DNA of 64,000 nt from Otis tarda. Taxonomy: Eukaryota; Chordata; Aves; Otidiformes; Otididae. The notes beneath the pieces were generated by a model. It was not told the DNA's origin. It saw nothing but the letters and a program-made list of their open reading frames with translations, and ran no database searches. Position 1 is the stretch's first letter. The number at the start of each line of letters is the position of its first letter. Below, piece after piece: positions 37,761 through 50,000 of the stretch. Where the stretch lies: the NCBI GenBank assembly GCA_026413225.1, contig CM048553.1, forward strand, positions 24,862,501 to 24,926,500, read 5' to 3'. The position numbers and the translations under genes were made by a program.

Positions 37761-39324
37761 GACTTGACTTGCTCTTATTTCTCCATGAGCACATGCTTAT
37801 GTCCACTGCTGGAGGCAGAAAACAGAGCTACATTGACACTTGATCTGAAGTAGTAGGATCATGTTTATATTTTCAAATTATTTGGTGTTTATATGTGTTC
37901 TAAACTGCAGGCTTTGTAAACTAGGGTTCTTGAGGACTCTCAGCCTCTCCATGGGGTAGCCAGCTGGTGGGTGGAACTTGTGAGGATCATTGTTGGAATA
38001 GGAGCTCCAAAGTCAATTCTTCTCTTCTTTTCAGCTTTTACAGGAATACGGTTGGCAGTTTCACACTGGAAAAGGCAAGGACTGAAAGGACATGGAAAAG
38101 AAACTACTTTTCAGTGACACAAAGGGGTGTCTGAAGGTCAAGATTAGCAGACTGGCTAAATTGCAGTAAGGCTTCTTCCTCAACACTATCTAGATTACTT
38201 AGTTTCCATATAAATAGAATATTCAGCTATGCAATGCATGTTTGTGCAGTGTCTGCTGCATGCAAATTCAATATCCCAAAAATCCCGAGTGGTGTCTTTT
38301 GCTTGTTGCAAAAATAACTATACATTTTTCCAGTCATTATGAGGTATGTTAGTGGATATCTCATATTCAAGTGTCTGTACTGCTCTGTTATACTTCCTTT
38401 TCCATTTTGATGAAGTATAAAGTACTTCACTTTCTCAGGCCAGTCAACTTCCCCAGTTCTACTGAACTTCCAGAAATACTTAACTGCCAGCACACAGAAG
38501 TTGAAGGGGAATTGTTATTGTTGTTTTAATACAATTCTGTACTTGGCAACCTTGTCTTTTGCTTTTGTCCTAATATCTACATGATGGTGTATTTGACATC
38601 AGAAATGGAAAAGACTTTTGTGCTAAACATATGTGTAAAACCAACTAGTTGGGCCCTTAGTTTTCCAAACTCTGATTTAACAGAAGTAATAACTTCTGGG
38701 GTTCGCGTGTAGAAAAGTAATCACTCCTTGATCACAAGAGTAATCCCAGTGACTGTAACTGTGTCTGAGATAATGGAACTCACCAAGTTTCTGCCCAGAA
38801 GCTTTTGTGGCATGGGGCCAGAATTGCTTTATATTTGCATTTCTTGCATTGCTCAGAAACCATACATTCTGGGTTTAGTTCTGATATGTTTCCAGATTGT
38901 TATAGCTGTATTTTATGAGGGCATGCTTTGTTTTGAAATGAAATAAATTACTCATAAAGGAAGGTACCACTTAGCACAGTTGAGTGTGTTAACTACTAAT
39001 CCATGGTAAGGCCATGAATATTTGTTGGCTAACAAGGATTTCTTAATTGTAATGAGCATGCCTTCTTCTGTCGTATTAAAAATCTTCAGTAATAAATCCT
39101 AGACCACCTGAAAGAAAAGAAATTACAAATAATTTTTCTTTCATGTGTTTTTGATAAAGAGATATTAAAACTTAGTCACTGATGAATTCACAAGAATTAA
39201 TGGCAACAAGCATAAAAAATGAGTTCCAAATAGGATATGATCAAACTATCTTGTATAAAAATATGTTTCCAAATTCTTTAATTCTGGCAAGAAAAGTAGT
39301 CAGTAAATAGACCCCCTTATAAAA
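37761..39324. other. Unique DNA between two old LINE copies
   Basis: No gene is recognised. An 88-codon minus-strand ORF at 38227-38493 has no known motif. Some of this interval may be unrecognised, more diverged LINE sequence, since it separates two same-strand CR1 fossils. Confidence 0.45.
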
Positions 39325-39705
39325 TTATGAGCTCAAAACTTTTTAACAAAAGGAAGTATTTACCACACAATGTAGACCTACACTGTGAAACTCATTGCCA
39401 AAGTATGTTACAGAAGCCAAAACTATGAATGAGCTTACAAAATAATTGCACAAATTAATGAAAGAAAATGTCCACTAAGTGCTATTAAACTCAAAGTCTT
39501 GGATATAAGTTCCAGCTATTGTAGTCCATGATTCACAGATTGCCAGGAACCAGGAGGATGTACCAGTAAAAGGAGCATGGGAGGATTGTCTTATGAGCGT
39601 CTTTTCCTGGACAGTGTCAAAGCCAAAATAGTCAGATTTATGCTTTCCTAATCACAAGGAATACTAGCCAAAGTTTCTTCTAAGTGTAAACAGGATTGGT
39701 CTAAG
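39325..39705 (+). mobile_element. Ancient CR1 3' end
   Basis: ACAAAAGGAAGTATTTACCACACAATG, GTGAAACTCATTGCCAAAGTA, ACAGAAGCCAAAACTATGAA and, later, GATTGCCAGGAACCAGGAGG then GATTGGTCTAAGCCAC follow in order the C-terminal end of ORF2 and the 3' UTR of an old amniote CR1 subfamily of the kind abundant in turtles. It partly repeats the 3' region of the copy at 36270-37760 (TTCTTCACA block), so the two look like separate insertions. Strongly diverged and non-coding. Confidence 0.7.
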
Positions 39706-40208
39706 CCACTTTTCGTAGGTGGCCAACTACTCTAAAAAAAAAAAAAGGAAAAATTAAAGCCTTTTAACAGTTTCTTGAATGAACCTTTAAGGACAGGTTG
39801 CATCGTATAGAAGTAGTTGCAATACCCTAGCAAACCAATCCAACATTTGCAGTTAATACTACTATATTAACGAAAAAGAGGTTGAGTTCCTTCCACTGCC
39901 CACACACTGATTTGCTCTCCTTCTGTAAGTGTTTTTGGAGAGCAATTGTGATCCAAAGAAATGTTTCGTTCTTGAAAGAACTCTTTTTATTCACAGTGGA
40001 ACATGCCTGAATTTTACAGATCTTCACCAAAAAAAAAAAGTTTTTCTGTGAATAGTTGCTGAAAGAAGCCTAAGGAAATTGTGTACCTAATCCTATTAGC
40101 TGACTTAATTTAGAATTATTAAAAGCCTTGATACACAGGATTTAACACAATCTTTCTAGCAGGGTGTGATGTAATCTATTTTTGTTCCTCAGCTAGCAGA
40201 TGGCTTAC
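39706..40208. other. Unique AT-rich DNA
   Basis: Nothing is recognised beyond two A-runs (about 39734-39747 and 40029-40040). The stretch at about 39990-40208 runs without repeats into the candidate exon 40209-40300. If that exon is real, this would be its downstream intron on the minus strand. Confidence 0.45.
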
Positions 40209-40300
40209 CTTTAAGTAATTTCCAATACGTTAGGAGATCAAAAGCCATCCTTACGCCACGGAGGCAGTAATCGCTCCTCTCTGCTGGGGGTTGCTTGGTA
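40209..40300 (-). other. Candidate 92-bp exon, minus strand
   Basis: On the minus strand an acceptor (CCTTTGCATATCCCCACCGCAG) ends at 40301 and a donor, TTAAAG|GTAAGC, starts at 40208. The frame starting at the second base is open throughout, 30 codons, ending MAFDLLTYWKLLK before the donor. The other two frames contain stops. The peptide is not recognised. Site quality is good and the body carries several CpGs, but exon identity is unproven. Confidence 0.3.
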
Positions 40301-42000
40301 CTGCGGTGGGGATATGCAAAGGCTGCTGGCATTTCCAAACATAGGAGGCCGACATTTCTTCAGACTTTGAAGTTAATAATCCTTCAGAAGCTGAAAAACT
40401 GAGAGATTTTCAAAACCCTTTTAATGTTCTATATGCCATGTGCTGAAGTAAATATCTGTAAGTAATCATTGTGGACTGGTGCAAGGAAGTGCTGCACACA
40501 CAAGTATGGGATGCAAGCCATTGTGGGGCATGCAAGGCACCCTGCTCTGCTGCAGCAGCACTACTCCGGGGAGCAGGTGGTCTGACTGGGTGGCACAACT
40601 CACCCTCACGGTCCCGCTAATGAGCTCAGGGCACACCAAAATGCTCTGCTGCCTCTGGGCCCGAAATCCCACACAGTAGCCCTACATGTGGCCTCAGAGC
40701 GTCCTTTCTCTGTGCTCTCCCTTGCTGGGGCTTTGTTTATGGCAACATGGTATGTCACAGATTCAGTCTGATCGCTTTCTCTCCACAGAGAGAGCAATGT
40801 TTTGTTTTTCTGCAAATAAGAGACTTAGGCCTAAAAAATGTGTATCTGATGAGTTCAGACTATAAAGGAGAGATGATTAGGATTGCTCATGACAGCCTCA
40901 TTAATAGTATGTGCACAGTTTCCAAAGCAGACATATTAAATTGCCTGGTATCTATCCCTAAGTTCTCTTTAGAAAGACATTTCAGTATAGGTAGTTTTAA
41001 TTTAATACCTTGAAAAGAAGAGCACCAGCTCAGCAAGGAGCAGTGGTCTGTCCAGGCCCTTGCTTTGGAGCAGGGGGCTGAAATGTTTTGAATAAAGTCT
41101 TGAAAAAATTGCCTTCTGGGCACAACCTTTCCAGCATATGATCACATCATATTTATTTGGTAATCAAAGTTTTTGCTCCTCTTACATTGAAAATAACAGT
41201 TAACATCACTATTACTCTCTCAATATGATTTAGCAATTGGAAAGCGTGCAAAGGGTGCAAAAATTAGTACTGAGAAACAATGATGAAAGGGTCTGTATTT
41301 AAGCATTGCTAAAACTGACTTAATGAAATATTTAACTAATTTAAAATTAACTTTGAAATTAGGTTAACCTATATGAAGGCCTAAGATTACTGAAATAACT
41401 TAAGGGCATTTCATGTTAAATTAAAAATAATACTTGAGTTAAGTGTATTTATTCTTGAAACTTTAAGAGAGTCCCACCATTCAGGAGCAGGAAGTTGGTG
41501 ACTGAACACCTGGAAAAATGTTTGCTTTTGCCAGCTGTAGCTTCTCCACAGGTGCAGAAAAGGTTTTTTTCTGCATTTAGACTTATTCAAGTCATTCATT
41601 CAAGCTGAGAAACTGATCAGGTACTGAAAAAATAGTAAAGTTTGCTTTTTTGCTTTCAATCTAAGAATAAAAACTGGGGGATTCAAAAGGTAGAATGGCA
41701 AGAAAAACTCAAGGGCATTAAGGAAATGCAGACAATACTATCGTAGTTGATTTTAACCTATTTTGATAACAAAAATTGTAAGCTTCCAGAACATTCCAAT
41801 TATCTAGAAACATTTTTACAGCAATTTCCTGCAAGCATCCAAAACCAATTTATAGGCTACTCCTGAGCCAAACGCTAATCATCTAGTTGGTAGGGAGTAT
41901 CATATACTGTTTTATGAGCATAAGAAAGTGCAAAAAGAAAAAGTCTGAAAGATGTACAGTATGCCATAATATCATTACAAAAAATATGCATAAGGCATGC

Positions 42001-42019
42001 CTGCTGTGCGGCACAGCAG
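42001..42019. repeat. 19-bp palindrome with one-base centre
   Basis: CTGCTGTGC, a central G, and GCACAGCAG form a perfect inverted repeat. It marks the sharp transition from AT-rich DNA to the GC-richer patch at 42000-42340. Function unknown. Confidence 0.85.
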
Positions 42020-43240
42020 ACATTGTCTGGCCGATTTGAGGTGCCCAAGGGTGGCCACAACATCTGGAAGCTGAGGCAGATGTGTGCCCGCCTGGGGAGG
42101 AAGCCGGTTGCCCATCCCCAGGGTGGGGGGAGTCAACCCCTCTACAGGGTCCAGGCAGGAATGTGCTGGCCGCACTGGACACTGGAGAGCTGCTGGCCAC
42201 CCATCCCACCACACCACGCAGCCAGAGATGGGTGCTGGGTGCAGGGCAGATTCGGGTCCCCATGGCTTAGGCAGAGCTGCTGCTGCCGTGTCCCTGCGCC
42301 CCAGTGGCACAGAGGATCAGGAGGGCTCATTAGTGGCTCTCTGCTGAATTCAAGCAAGTGCAGAAACTTTTTTTCCCTGTTTAACTCCCCCAGCAGGAGA
42401 ATCGACTCAAAGAACGGTAAGGGCAGGACTACGCCAGGGTTCTGTAGTGAAAAGAAAGGAATTACACGGAAAGCATGTCCAAGAGTATCGCCCAGGTCCG
42501 ATTTACTCTGCCAATGTTGCAATGAATGCAGCAACAGTTTCAGTGTGTTCACAGGCTCAGGAATCAGCTTCGTTTGTCCAGATATGAACATGAGGCAGTA
42601 TCATACATTGCACACTCTGGGGTTCAGCAGTTGATTGCTAAGAATAGGAAAGAAATGTTGCCAAGGATACTCTCTACTCACAGTCAAAAAAGGTCTTATA
42701 AACAGTCTACTATTTAGGGCATATTGTAAATGTCTATTTTACTTGGGGGACTAGAGACAAAAAAATGACGGTTGTAGTTGTATTCTGACAACTCCCCATG
42801 CAACCCCAATAGTCTCGGCTGCAGCAGCCGTGCCCCTCACTCAGGGCTGTTCCCTCATGGTGGCTCGGGGATGCCTAGGGCAAAGCAACAAACTCAGCTG
42901 TAGCTAATTCTGACATTTTCCTTCCTATCTTTTTTTCCGGAGAGACAAATTATCCATGCACGGAGATTTACTTGTCTTCTGGGAGACTTCTGCAGCCAGG
43001 CTGGCTGCACACCACCTCCTCTTGCAAACCTTCACCACCTGCCTCACTATGCGTAAGGATTTCTCACACCCTGTTTTCAGGTGACCTGGGTGTATCCCCC
43101 TCCCTATCTGCTGCTTCTCTCCCTCTGTGGTCTCATCTGTTTGCTTCACTTTTCATTCATACTTTATAAAAGTCCGTAATCATTGTTCAGTGCTGTTCAC
43201 CCATCAGTCTCCAGAACTGAAGAGCTGCCTGGTTTATCTC

Positions 43241-43345
43241 TACTTTCAAGTCAGGAAACTGAGGCTCAGAGCAGGGATGTGATTTATTTGACTTAAGCCA
43301 GGATCCTGGTGCTTTAGTCCTTTAGAGGAGGACCCTCTGCTTCCT
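43241..43345 (+). mobile_element. MIR-like SINE remnant, 3' half
   Basis: TCAGGAAACTGAGGCTCAGA (43251-43270), followed by GAT(G)TGATTT and TTGACTTAAGCCAGGA, follows the well-known MIR segment GAGGAAACTGAGGCTCAGAGAGG and the downstream lagging part. MIRs are tRNA-derived SINEs that spread in early amniotes and survive in birds only as worn fragments, which fits the degree of change. The edges are approximate. Confidence 0.5.
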
Positions 43346-44274
43346 CCCTAAGCTCTCCACTTTTAATAAAAAGAGCCTTCACTTTGACTTCAATATCTAT
43401 TATTAACGAGAAACCTACACTTAAGGGAAGGCTAAAATTAACTTGTCGTCTCACTGGGCAACACTTATAAAAATGAAATCTCTTCAGTCAGGTGAAATCA
43501 AACAACAGGTTCAAGCAACTAATAATGTGCCATGTGACCGCAGAGGAAAAAAACAGTCAGCCATCCCACGTTAGGAAGACACCCTTGTATAATCAGGGGA
43601 AATCAAGTAAGATTTCCTTTGCTGGCACATGTCTTGCAGAGATATCTTAGTGCAAAGCAGTCTCTTTCCCCATGGCAGCATGGGAAATCAAAAATCTAAG
43701 TTAGCAATAGGTGCCTGAGGAGGAGTATGAATCTTGTAGCCATTAAAATAGAAGAGAAAAAAAATCTCCTCTCTGATTTGCACTTGCGTTTCTACTGGGT
43801 ATTCTGTATTCTTTCCACTAGCTAAGCTGGACTGGGTGCCCGAAGGAAACAGAACGAATGAGTCTACAATAGGCTGTAAACAGAGAATAGCTAGGGTTCA
43901 TGCCAATTAAAAAAAATGAACATGTCCTCAAGTTCACAGCTCAGTGTCTCAGATTCAAGTCCCTGTCTGAGCACACATTTGCAAAATACAGACATCTTAG
44001 CGATGCTTCCCAGGTATACTTGCTGCTTGAAATATGAACTGAGGAGGAACCTCAGGCTGGCATATTAGCAAAAGCAGAAGACATCAGTTTCTTCCAAGCA
44101 CAGCACAGGGAACAATTATGCACAAAAATCTCTCTGGGATATATTCAACAGGCCAATGGTGCACAAGCCATCCCATCACAAGGTGTCTGGACATAAAGGG
44201 CTTGTCAAAATGAATATGAGATGACTACTGTGTGTCTGTGTATATAGAAAAAAGCATAGCACAGCAGTGACTGC

Positions 44275-44342
44275 ACAGCACTTTCTGTATTCCTACTGTG
44301 TACCAGGCAAAGATTTTTCAGTTCATACATCATTCACAACTT
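44275..44342 (+). mobile_element. MIR-like SINE remnant, core
   Basis: ATTCCTACTGTGTACCAGGC (44289-44308), followed about 20 bp later by CATACATCATTCACAAC, resembles the MIR core (CCTACTATGTGCCAGGC, then a CATTATCTCATT...AAC stretch). It is in the same orientation as the fragment at 43241 but about 1 kb away, so it is a separate or split copy. Confidence 0.4.
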
Positions 44343-46792
44343 GCTACAGGGATTCCACAAAGCCAGTACATATCCTTTACACAATGAGCAAAAAAAAAAA
44401 AAGAAAAATAGATTCAGAAAAGAAAAGATTCTGAAAGTATGTCTGCTGGATGAGTAGTCAGTGTCAGGGGCACTAACAATGCACAAAGCCTTAGCAAGCA
44501 GCAAAATAAATAAGTAAACAGTGGCATCGCCCCTACACTGTCCATGCTACCCTACCCCTGCTATGAAGCAGAGCACTACCGCTCATGTCCCAGTGTATTT
44601 TCTCACAGTAGAGAGAGCAAGCAACCTCTAAGGGGTTTTCTTCCTCATCCCTCAAGAAGTATTTGCACCATTTGGCGTACAAAGGGCGGGAGAAAGGAAG
44701 AGGAGAATAAGAAACTACATGGGGGGAATCAACTTACCCAGCTCAGCCATCTGCAAGGTAGATGTCTCCTCTAGGATACTTATTTAGACTCTTTTATAGC
44801 ATGCAGGGAGAAAGAGGCCTCTCCAAGGGCCGTATATTTCTTCTCTCTTTGCAGGCGATTGTGCAAACCTGACAATAACAGAGGTGAACATGGATGGACA
44901 GTGGATAAGCACTATTGTATCTGCTCTTTAAACACAACAACTACCATCTTGGCTAGCTATTGAATCCAAAACCTCTTTTGCTGAAAAATTCTCGTCTTTT
45001 CTACAGAAAAGTGTCTGCACAGGGACCCATGGAAATATCTACCCACCAGTCAACCTATATGAGTAGTGACATCAGATCGGAGGGTCGTCGGTAGTAAAGG
45101 CAATTCAGAAGGCAAATTTGCAGCTAGAAAGTTCAAAGGCAGTGGCAAGACAGAGCAGATTAACATAGATCCAGATAATCTTTTGTGGTTAGATCCCTTT
45201 TTGGGATTGAAAACAGCAAAATGAAGGAATTTTTTGGCACAAGTCATTTGTGGAGCAGACACAGCTGCATGAAAAGAAAGTACACCAAAAATCAGCCACC
45301 TTTGTACCCTCAGCCCCCCTCCACAATTTTGTTAAGAAATTACAATAATAGCTAGTATGATTGATGGCTACAGGTAATGCCTGCTGTTATGTTCCTTGGT
45401 GCACCATCTTTAATCTACTATTCAAGTAAATTAGTTTGAAAAGAAAATTTTGAAGAACTTCATATAGCATTTATATCACCATGGTTTCTGTGCCACAAGC
45501 AGTGGTTAAAAAGTAGTTTATAGATACTATATTACTGCACAAGGCAATGCTGCAGCATAGTGCCAAGCCCAGATCTAATCTAGAAATGTGTTTTAACTCT
45601 GAAATGAATACTGTAATGCAGACTGCCTGCTAGTTCAGTTTCAACCATATTTTATCTCCCAGGGTTCAGAGCTGATTGTAGGAGAAAAAGGTGCCAAGAC
45701 AGTTTCTTGTATTAAAATATATGGGTTACATATGCACCAAGTTTTATATACAGTTTAGACTTAAATATCAGCAGCATAAGGCATGTTGGGATGTAAACCA
45801 TTTTCAGATGTGTCTATGGGCTTGAGTGGAAAGGAAAATATTAATGGTACTCAAACTGATGGCAGTCAGGACCCAGAAGGTGAGCTGCAAAGTTCTGAAG
45901 GGGAGCTGCTGTGTTTTTCAAAAGCTATAACCTTGACATTAAGGTTACCTCTATTTCTCCCTTATACAGCGGCGTGTTGCATTATGGCTGTCTAAATATT
46001 CCTGGAAGCATTTCAGAGATTTTGTGACCCAGATGTGGATTATGTGTAACACTAACTATGTACATGCTGGAGATGATTACACTGGGAGCTTTCAGATTCC
46101 ATTCTGCACGTGTAGCACTGAAAAGAAACTTGACTTGTACTTATGAAATTCCTTTTGACCATAAGAAAAACAGAAGGAAACCCCCTTTGGAGACTTCCAT
46201 AACGGGAAACAGGAAACAGGGCTGTCAAGAGTGGAAAGTTTGCAGCACAGGAAAAACAATGGACTATATAAACATAAATGCCATTATCAGATACTCTGCA
46301 AAGGCCTTGCAATAGGTCTAAAGTTGAAAATATGCAGCGGTTTGTGTTTTCATTCAGATCTGAAGATTGCTTTATGGGCTATTCTCGTTCCTGTTGAGAT
46401 CAAGCGATATTTTCATATTGGCAAATGGGCAGAGATTAAAACCCATGGGTAGTGGTTTAAAAAAGACACTCTTTATGAGAGTTTTCAGCATCTTGATTCA
46501 TTTCTGCTCCTTGTTTTTGCATATCTTACAGTCAAAGCAGTTGAATTGGCGCAGTTGTCACAAAACTTTCTTGGGTAGCAACACAATGAGTTTCAATGAT
46601 AGCATCTAAATATTAAAAAGTAACCTGGTATTTCAAAGTTCCATCCATGACTTTAATTTCTTTACAGGATTGATAAAAGGGCACATTTTTCATTGGCATG
46701 GGAGACTGTTCTAGGCAAAGGACTGCAGCTTCTCACTTAGACCTCAGTTAGGGACACTCTTCCAAGGCTTCCCTCAACAGAAGAAAACACAC

Positions 46793-47030
46793 AGAATCAT
46801 AGAATCATAGAATGGTTAGGGTTGGAAGGGACCTTCAAAGGTCATCTAGTCCAACTCCCCTGCAAGGAGCAGGGACATCTCCAACCAGATCAGGTTGCTC
46901 AGAGCCTCACCCAAACTGGCCTTGAGCATTTCCAGGGATGGGGCATCCACCACCTCTCTGGGCAACCCGTTCCAGTGTTCTACCACCCTCATTGTAAAAA
47001 AAATTTGCCACAGTCTGTCTGCCTGAGTTT
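46793..47030 (-). mobile_element. CR1 LINE 3' end, minus strand
   Basis: On the plus strand it starts with inverted tail units (AGAATCATAGAATCATAGAA), then GGTTGGAAGGGACCTTCAAA, CTGCAAGGAGCAGGGACATC and GAGCCTCACCCAAACTGGCC. Next come CCACCACCTCTCTGGGCAAC and CTACCACCCTCATTGTAAA, after which the match fades at about 47010-47030. It is close to the avian UTR consensus and nearly identical to the copy at 5716-5853 over their shared part, so it is among the youngest repeats here. It is 5'-truncated and cannot move by itself. Confidence 0.96.
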
Positions 47031-50000
47031 AAGGACTGCAGAGGAAAAAGGTGATTATTGATTTGGAGTATTCCTACAGTGCTTCAGAGCTCACTGGTGG
47101 TAAAGGTACTGCTTGCAGACCCACTTTAAAACAGTTTAAAACAATTCAACGATCTCCAGGGAGCAGATGGCTTCTTTGGCTCCCGGTGAAAGACAAAGCA
47201 ATCTCAAGACAACTTATGCTAAGTTACATTTATACTTTAAGTTCTGTGTTGCAACAAAATTAACTAGAACAGAATGTAACCAAGCCTGAAGTTGCCCTTG
47301 TTTTTAACTCATGGTCTGGGAGTTTTCCAGTTAAAAGTTATCACCAGTCATCCTACTAAGGTAGCTTTCTAACTTCTTTGCACTGATGCCAGAAAAGGCT
47401 CTAAGACACATCTACAAAAGTTGTATCTTTGTCCCACAGGTTTTGTGGTAGTAGAAGTGGGGAAGGAGAGGCCTCTGATTAAATATAGATGTCTACATTG
47501 AGGTGGTCACCAATGCCACTAATATCAATGGAACCAGTGCATGCTTCACTTCACTACAAAGCTTTAAAAACTGTCCCTATAAAATGACTGTCTGCATTGA
47601 TTGTAGATTGAGACTAGCTTGTGCAAATGCATCCACGTTGTAGATGTCAGTATTTAGGTCAGATTAATTCCACCCCTCATTTGCACTTTCCGAGTACATT
47701 CAGGAGCTGAAGTAAGTCACTTGCATGGATCAGCACTGTTACCCTGAAAAGGGCTGAATTCAGCTCAGTCTTCTCTGTAGCACTGGCTCTCTTTTGCAGA
47801 CAGAAGCAGACTATAACCAGGATATGACTATGTCCCTAACCAGGACAGGACCCGCTCTCTTATTTACTTGCTGCAACCACAGGAGATTTTACAGAAATAA
47901 TGTATTCTCCTCCAGGTGGGATATACACATCCTGGGCTTTCCACTGCCTTCAATAACAGAGTAAAGCGGAGGTCTGTTTCATGCCACTTCCTCTCTGATT
48001 CTGTACGACTGCTATAGTGAAGGTTGGATATTGCTCTTGGAGTCTGCAGACTGACTTAAACTTGTTGAGAGAAATTGTGTTGTTGATTTGATATACTGAA
48101 TGTATCACTTATCTTTTATCTTTAGAGATACTTCACAGCTCTTTTGTTATTCCTGTGTTTTAAATCATATGGTTAGTAAAGCATCAGTACCTTTTACTTT
48201 GCTCAAGCCAACACTAAAGATTTTTAAAAGTCTCTTCTGCCTCAAGTATAAGAAATTAAGTATTTTCATGGCCTCTAGAAAATTATCTCTTTCATCTCAA
48301 GCAACTTCACTGGCAATGTTTAGATCTGATAATTGGATTACAACCATGTTGAAAGATACACTCTCAAGTGAATGACTAATGTAATTTCTGTGTAGTGCAA
48401 AAAAATATCTACCTGAAATGGGTCCATCCACTCTGGATGATCTCTACTATCTTAAAATAATATGATTCAATCAAAGCTGGTTGGTTTAATAAAAACAAGG
48501 AAGAGTGCATTAGCTAAGTGGAATCAAATAATACTTGTTTATCTCCCAAATATTAAGTTTGCCCTTTGACCCTACCCCACTCACAGGATGCTTCATCCAC
48601 CCCTGGGAACTGACTCCCAGCATCCCTTGGGTACCCACAGCCTTGGTGGCCATGCACAGATGGGAGGTCTCTGCTGAACGAGGTCCTGTTTCCCCTGGCT
48701 CAGCTAGTAGGATTTCCACTCCTTGTGCCTGGGAAAAGGTCTTTCATCATTGATGCTCCGTCTCACAGTGGCTCAGCATTGATTGAAAGCCCTCTTCCTG
48801 GCCTCTATTTTCAGTTTCTTTCTTGTTCAGAGTCTCTGAGCAAATGAGGAACTGTGCAGTTATGTAGAGAGGGCACAGAAGGGGGCATCTGCCTTTGTGG
48901 TCACCCCTTATTCCATGCCGTTCTGGACAATTCTCCTCAAATGTTGGTTAAAAAGTGATGATTATGCTGTGTCATGAGGACAGCCAGGGGTTTCAATTTC
49001 TTGCAGTATTCTCTGCATTTTCTAATCCTGCAATTCCATAGAGGTTTTCCTAAATGAGCTGTGGTGGAGGGAAGTACAAATTAACTGCCTCTCTTCAGGA
49101 TATAAGGTGTAAAATTAAAGCTATCAGAAAGAAGAAACCATGCTTCTAACAGCCAAAGGTTCAACTTCTGTCAGCTCAGTGCTGAGCTCTCCCCACCATT
49201 GTCTGCCCTTGGAATTAGATTCCAATTGCCGTTTTCTGAAGTACCTCATTGACTACAGCTTAAATTTTCCTTGTGTATGATTTGAAAAGCCTAGCTACAC
49301 TTTCTGTTCACCCCAGCCACATCGTTTTCAATGACTCCTTTATTCTGGAATTAACGACAGAGCATACTTTGTGGTCCTGTTGTACAGATCCTAGGAACAA
49401 ATGGCTTCAGACTGCTCTAGTCATCGAGGAGAGATAGGACCTCCACAGGGCAATTCATCTTCCCTATCTTAAACAGCTGTTTTAGGATGGAATAAATCAC
49501 CCTCTGGAAGTGCCTGTCTCTTCCCGTTGACTATTAAGGGTCCCTAACGACTGGCAGAGAATGCCTAACTTCAGAAGTATAAGATAAAGGACAATGAATC
49601 CCATCATAAATAGGCAACTGAACATTTCACCTAGCTGGAAAAGGACTCCAGACATAAATCAGCAGCCCCAAACTTTGTGTCACCACAGAAAAGTTGATTT
49701 TCTTTAAGGACTGAAGGAAAATGTTATTGAAATGCTGCTTTGCCAGCACCTTAGAAGAAAGAAAGTAGGAATATCATAGAGAGAACATTAAATACAAGCT
49801 GGTAGCTGCCAGTAGGAGCAACCTCGAGCTATATGTATTGACTTCTAGGAAGTTCCTTTAAATTTGCATGGTAGGATTATGGTAGACATAACTAAGACAA
49901 TATTCTGAAATTATTTATGAAATCAACAGTGATGCAAAGATCAAGGAAATAAAAACCTTTCATTTCAGAGCATAAATTACCAGGCCTATAAAGCCACCTG

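Larger units (their letters stand above)
40301..46792. other. Unique DNA with GC-richer patches, no gene recognised
   Basis: No gene is recognised. The patch at 40470-40740 is GC-richer, with chance ORFs on both strands. The patch at 42000-42640 holds the longest ORF of the window, 203 codons at 42023-42634 on the plus strand, rich in Cys, Trp and Pro. It is opposed by ORFs of 126, 111 and 149 codons on the minus strand, so stop-poor base composition explains it better than coding. A 19-bp palindrome sits at its left edge. MIR-like fragments occur at 43241-43345 and 44275-44342. Confidence 0.5.

Noticed and set aside
42023-42634. 203-codon ORF as a gene
   Set aside because: Cys/Trp/Pro-rich with no motif, opposed by three long minus-strand ORFs, no splice or promoter support.
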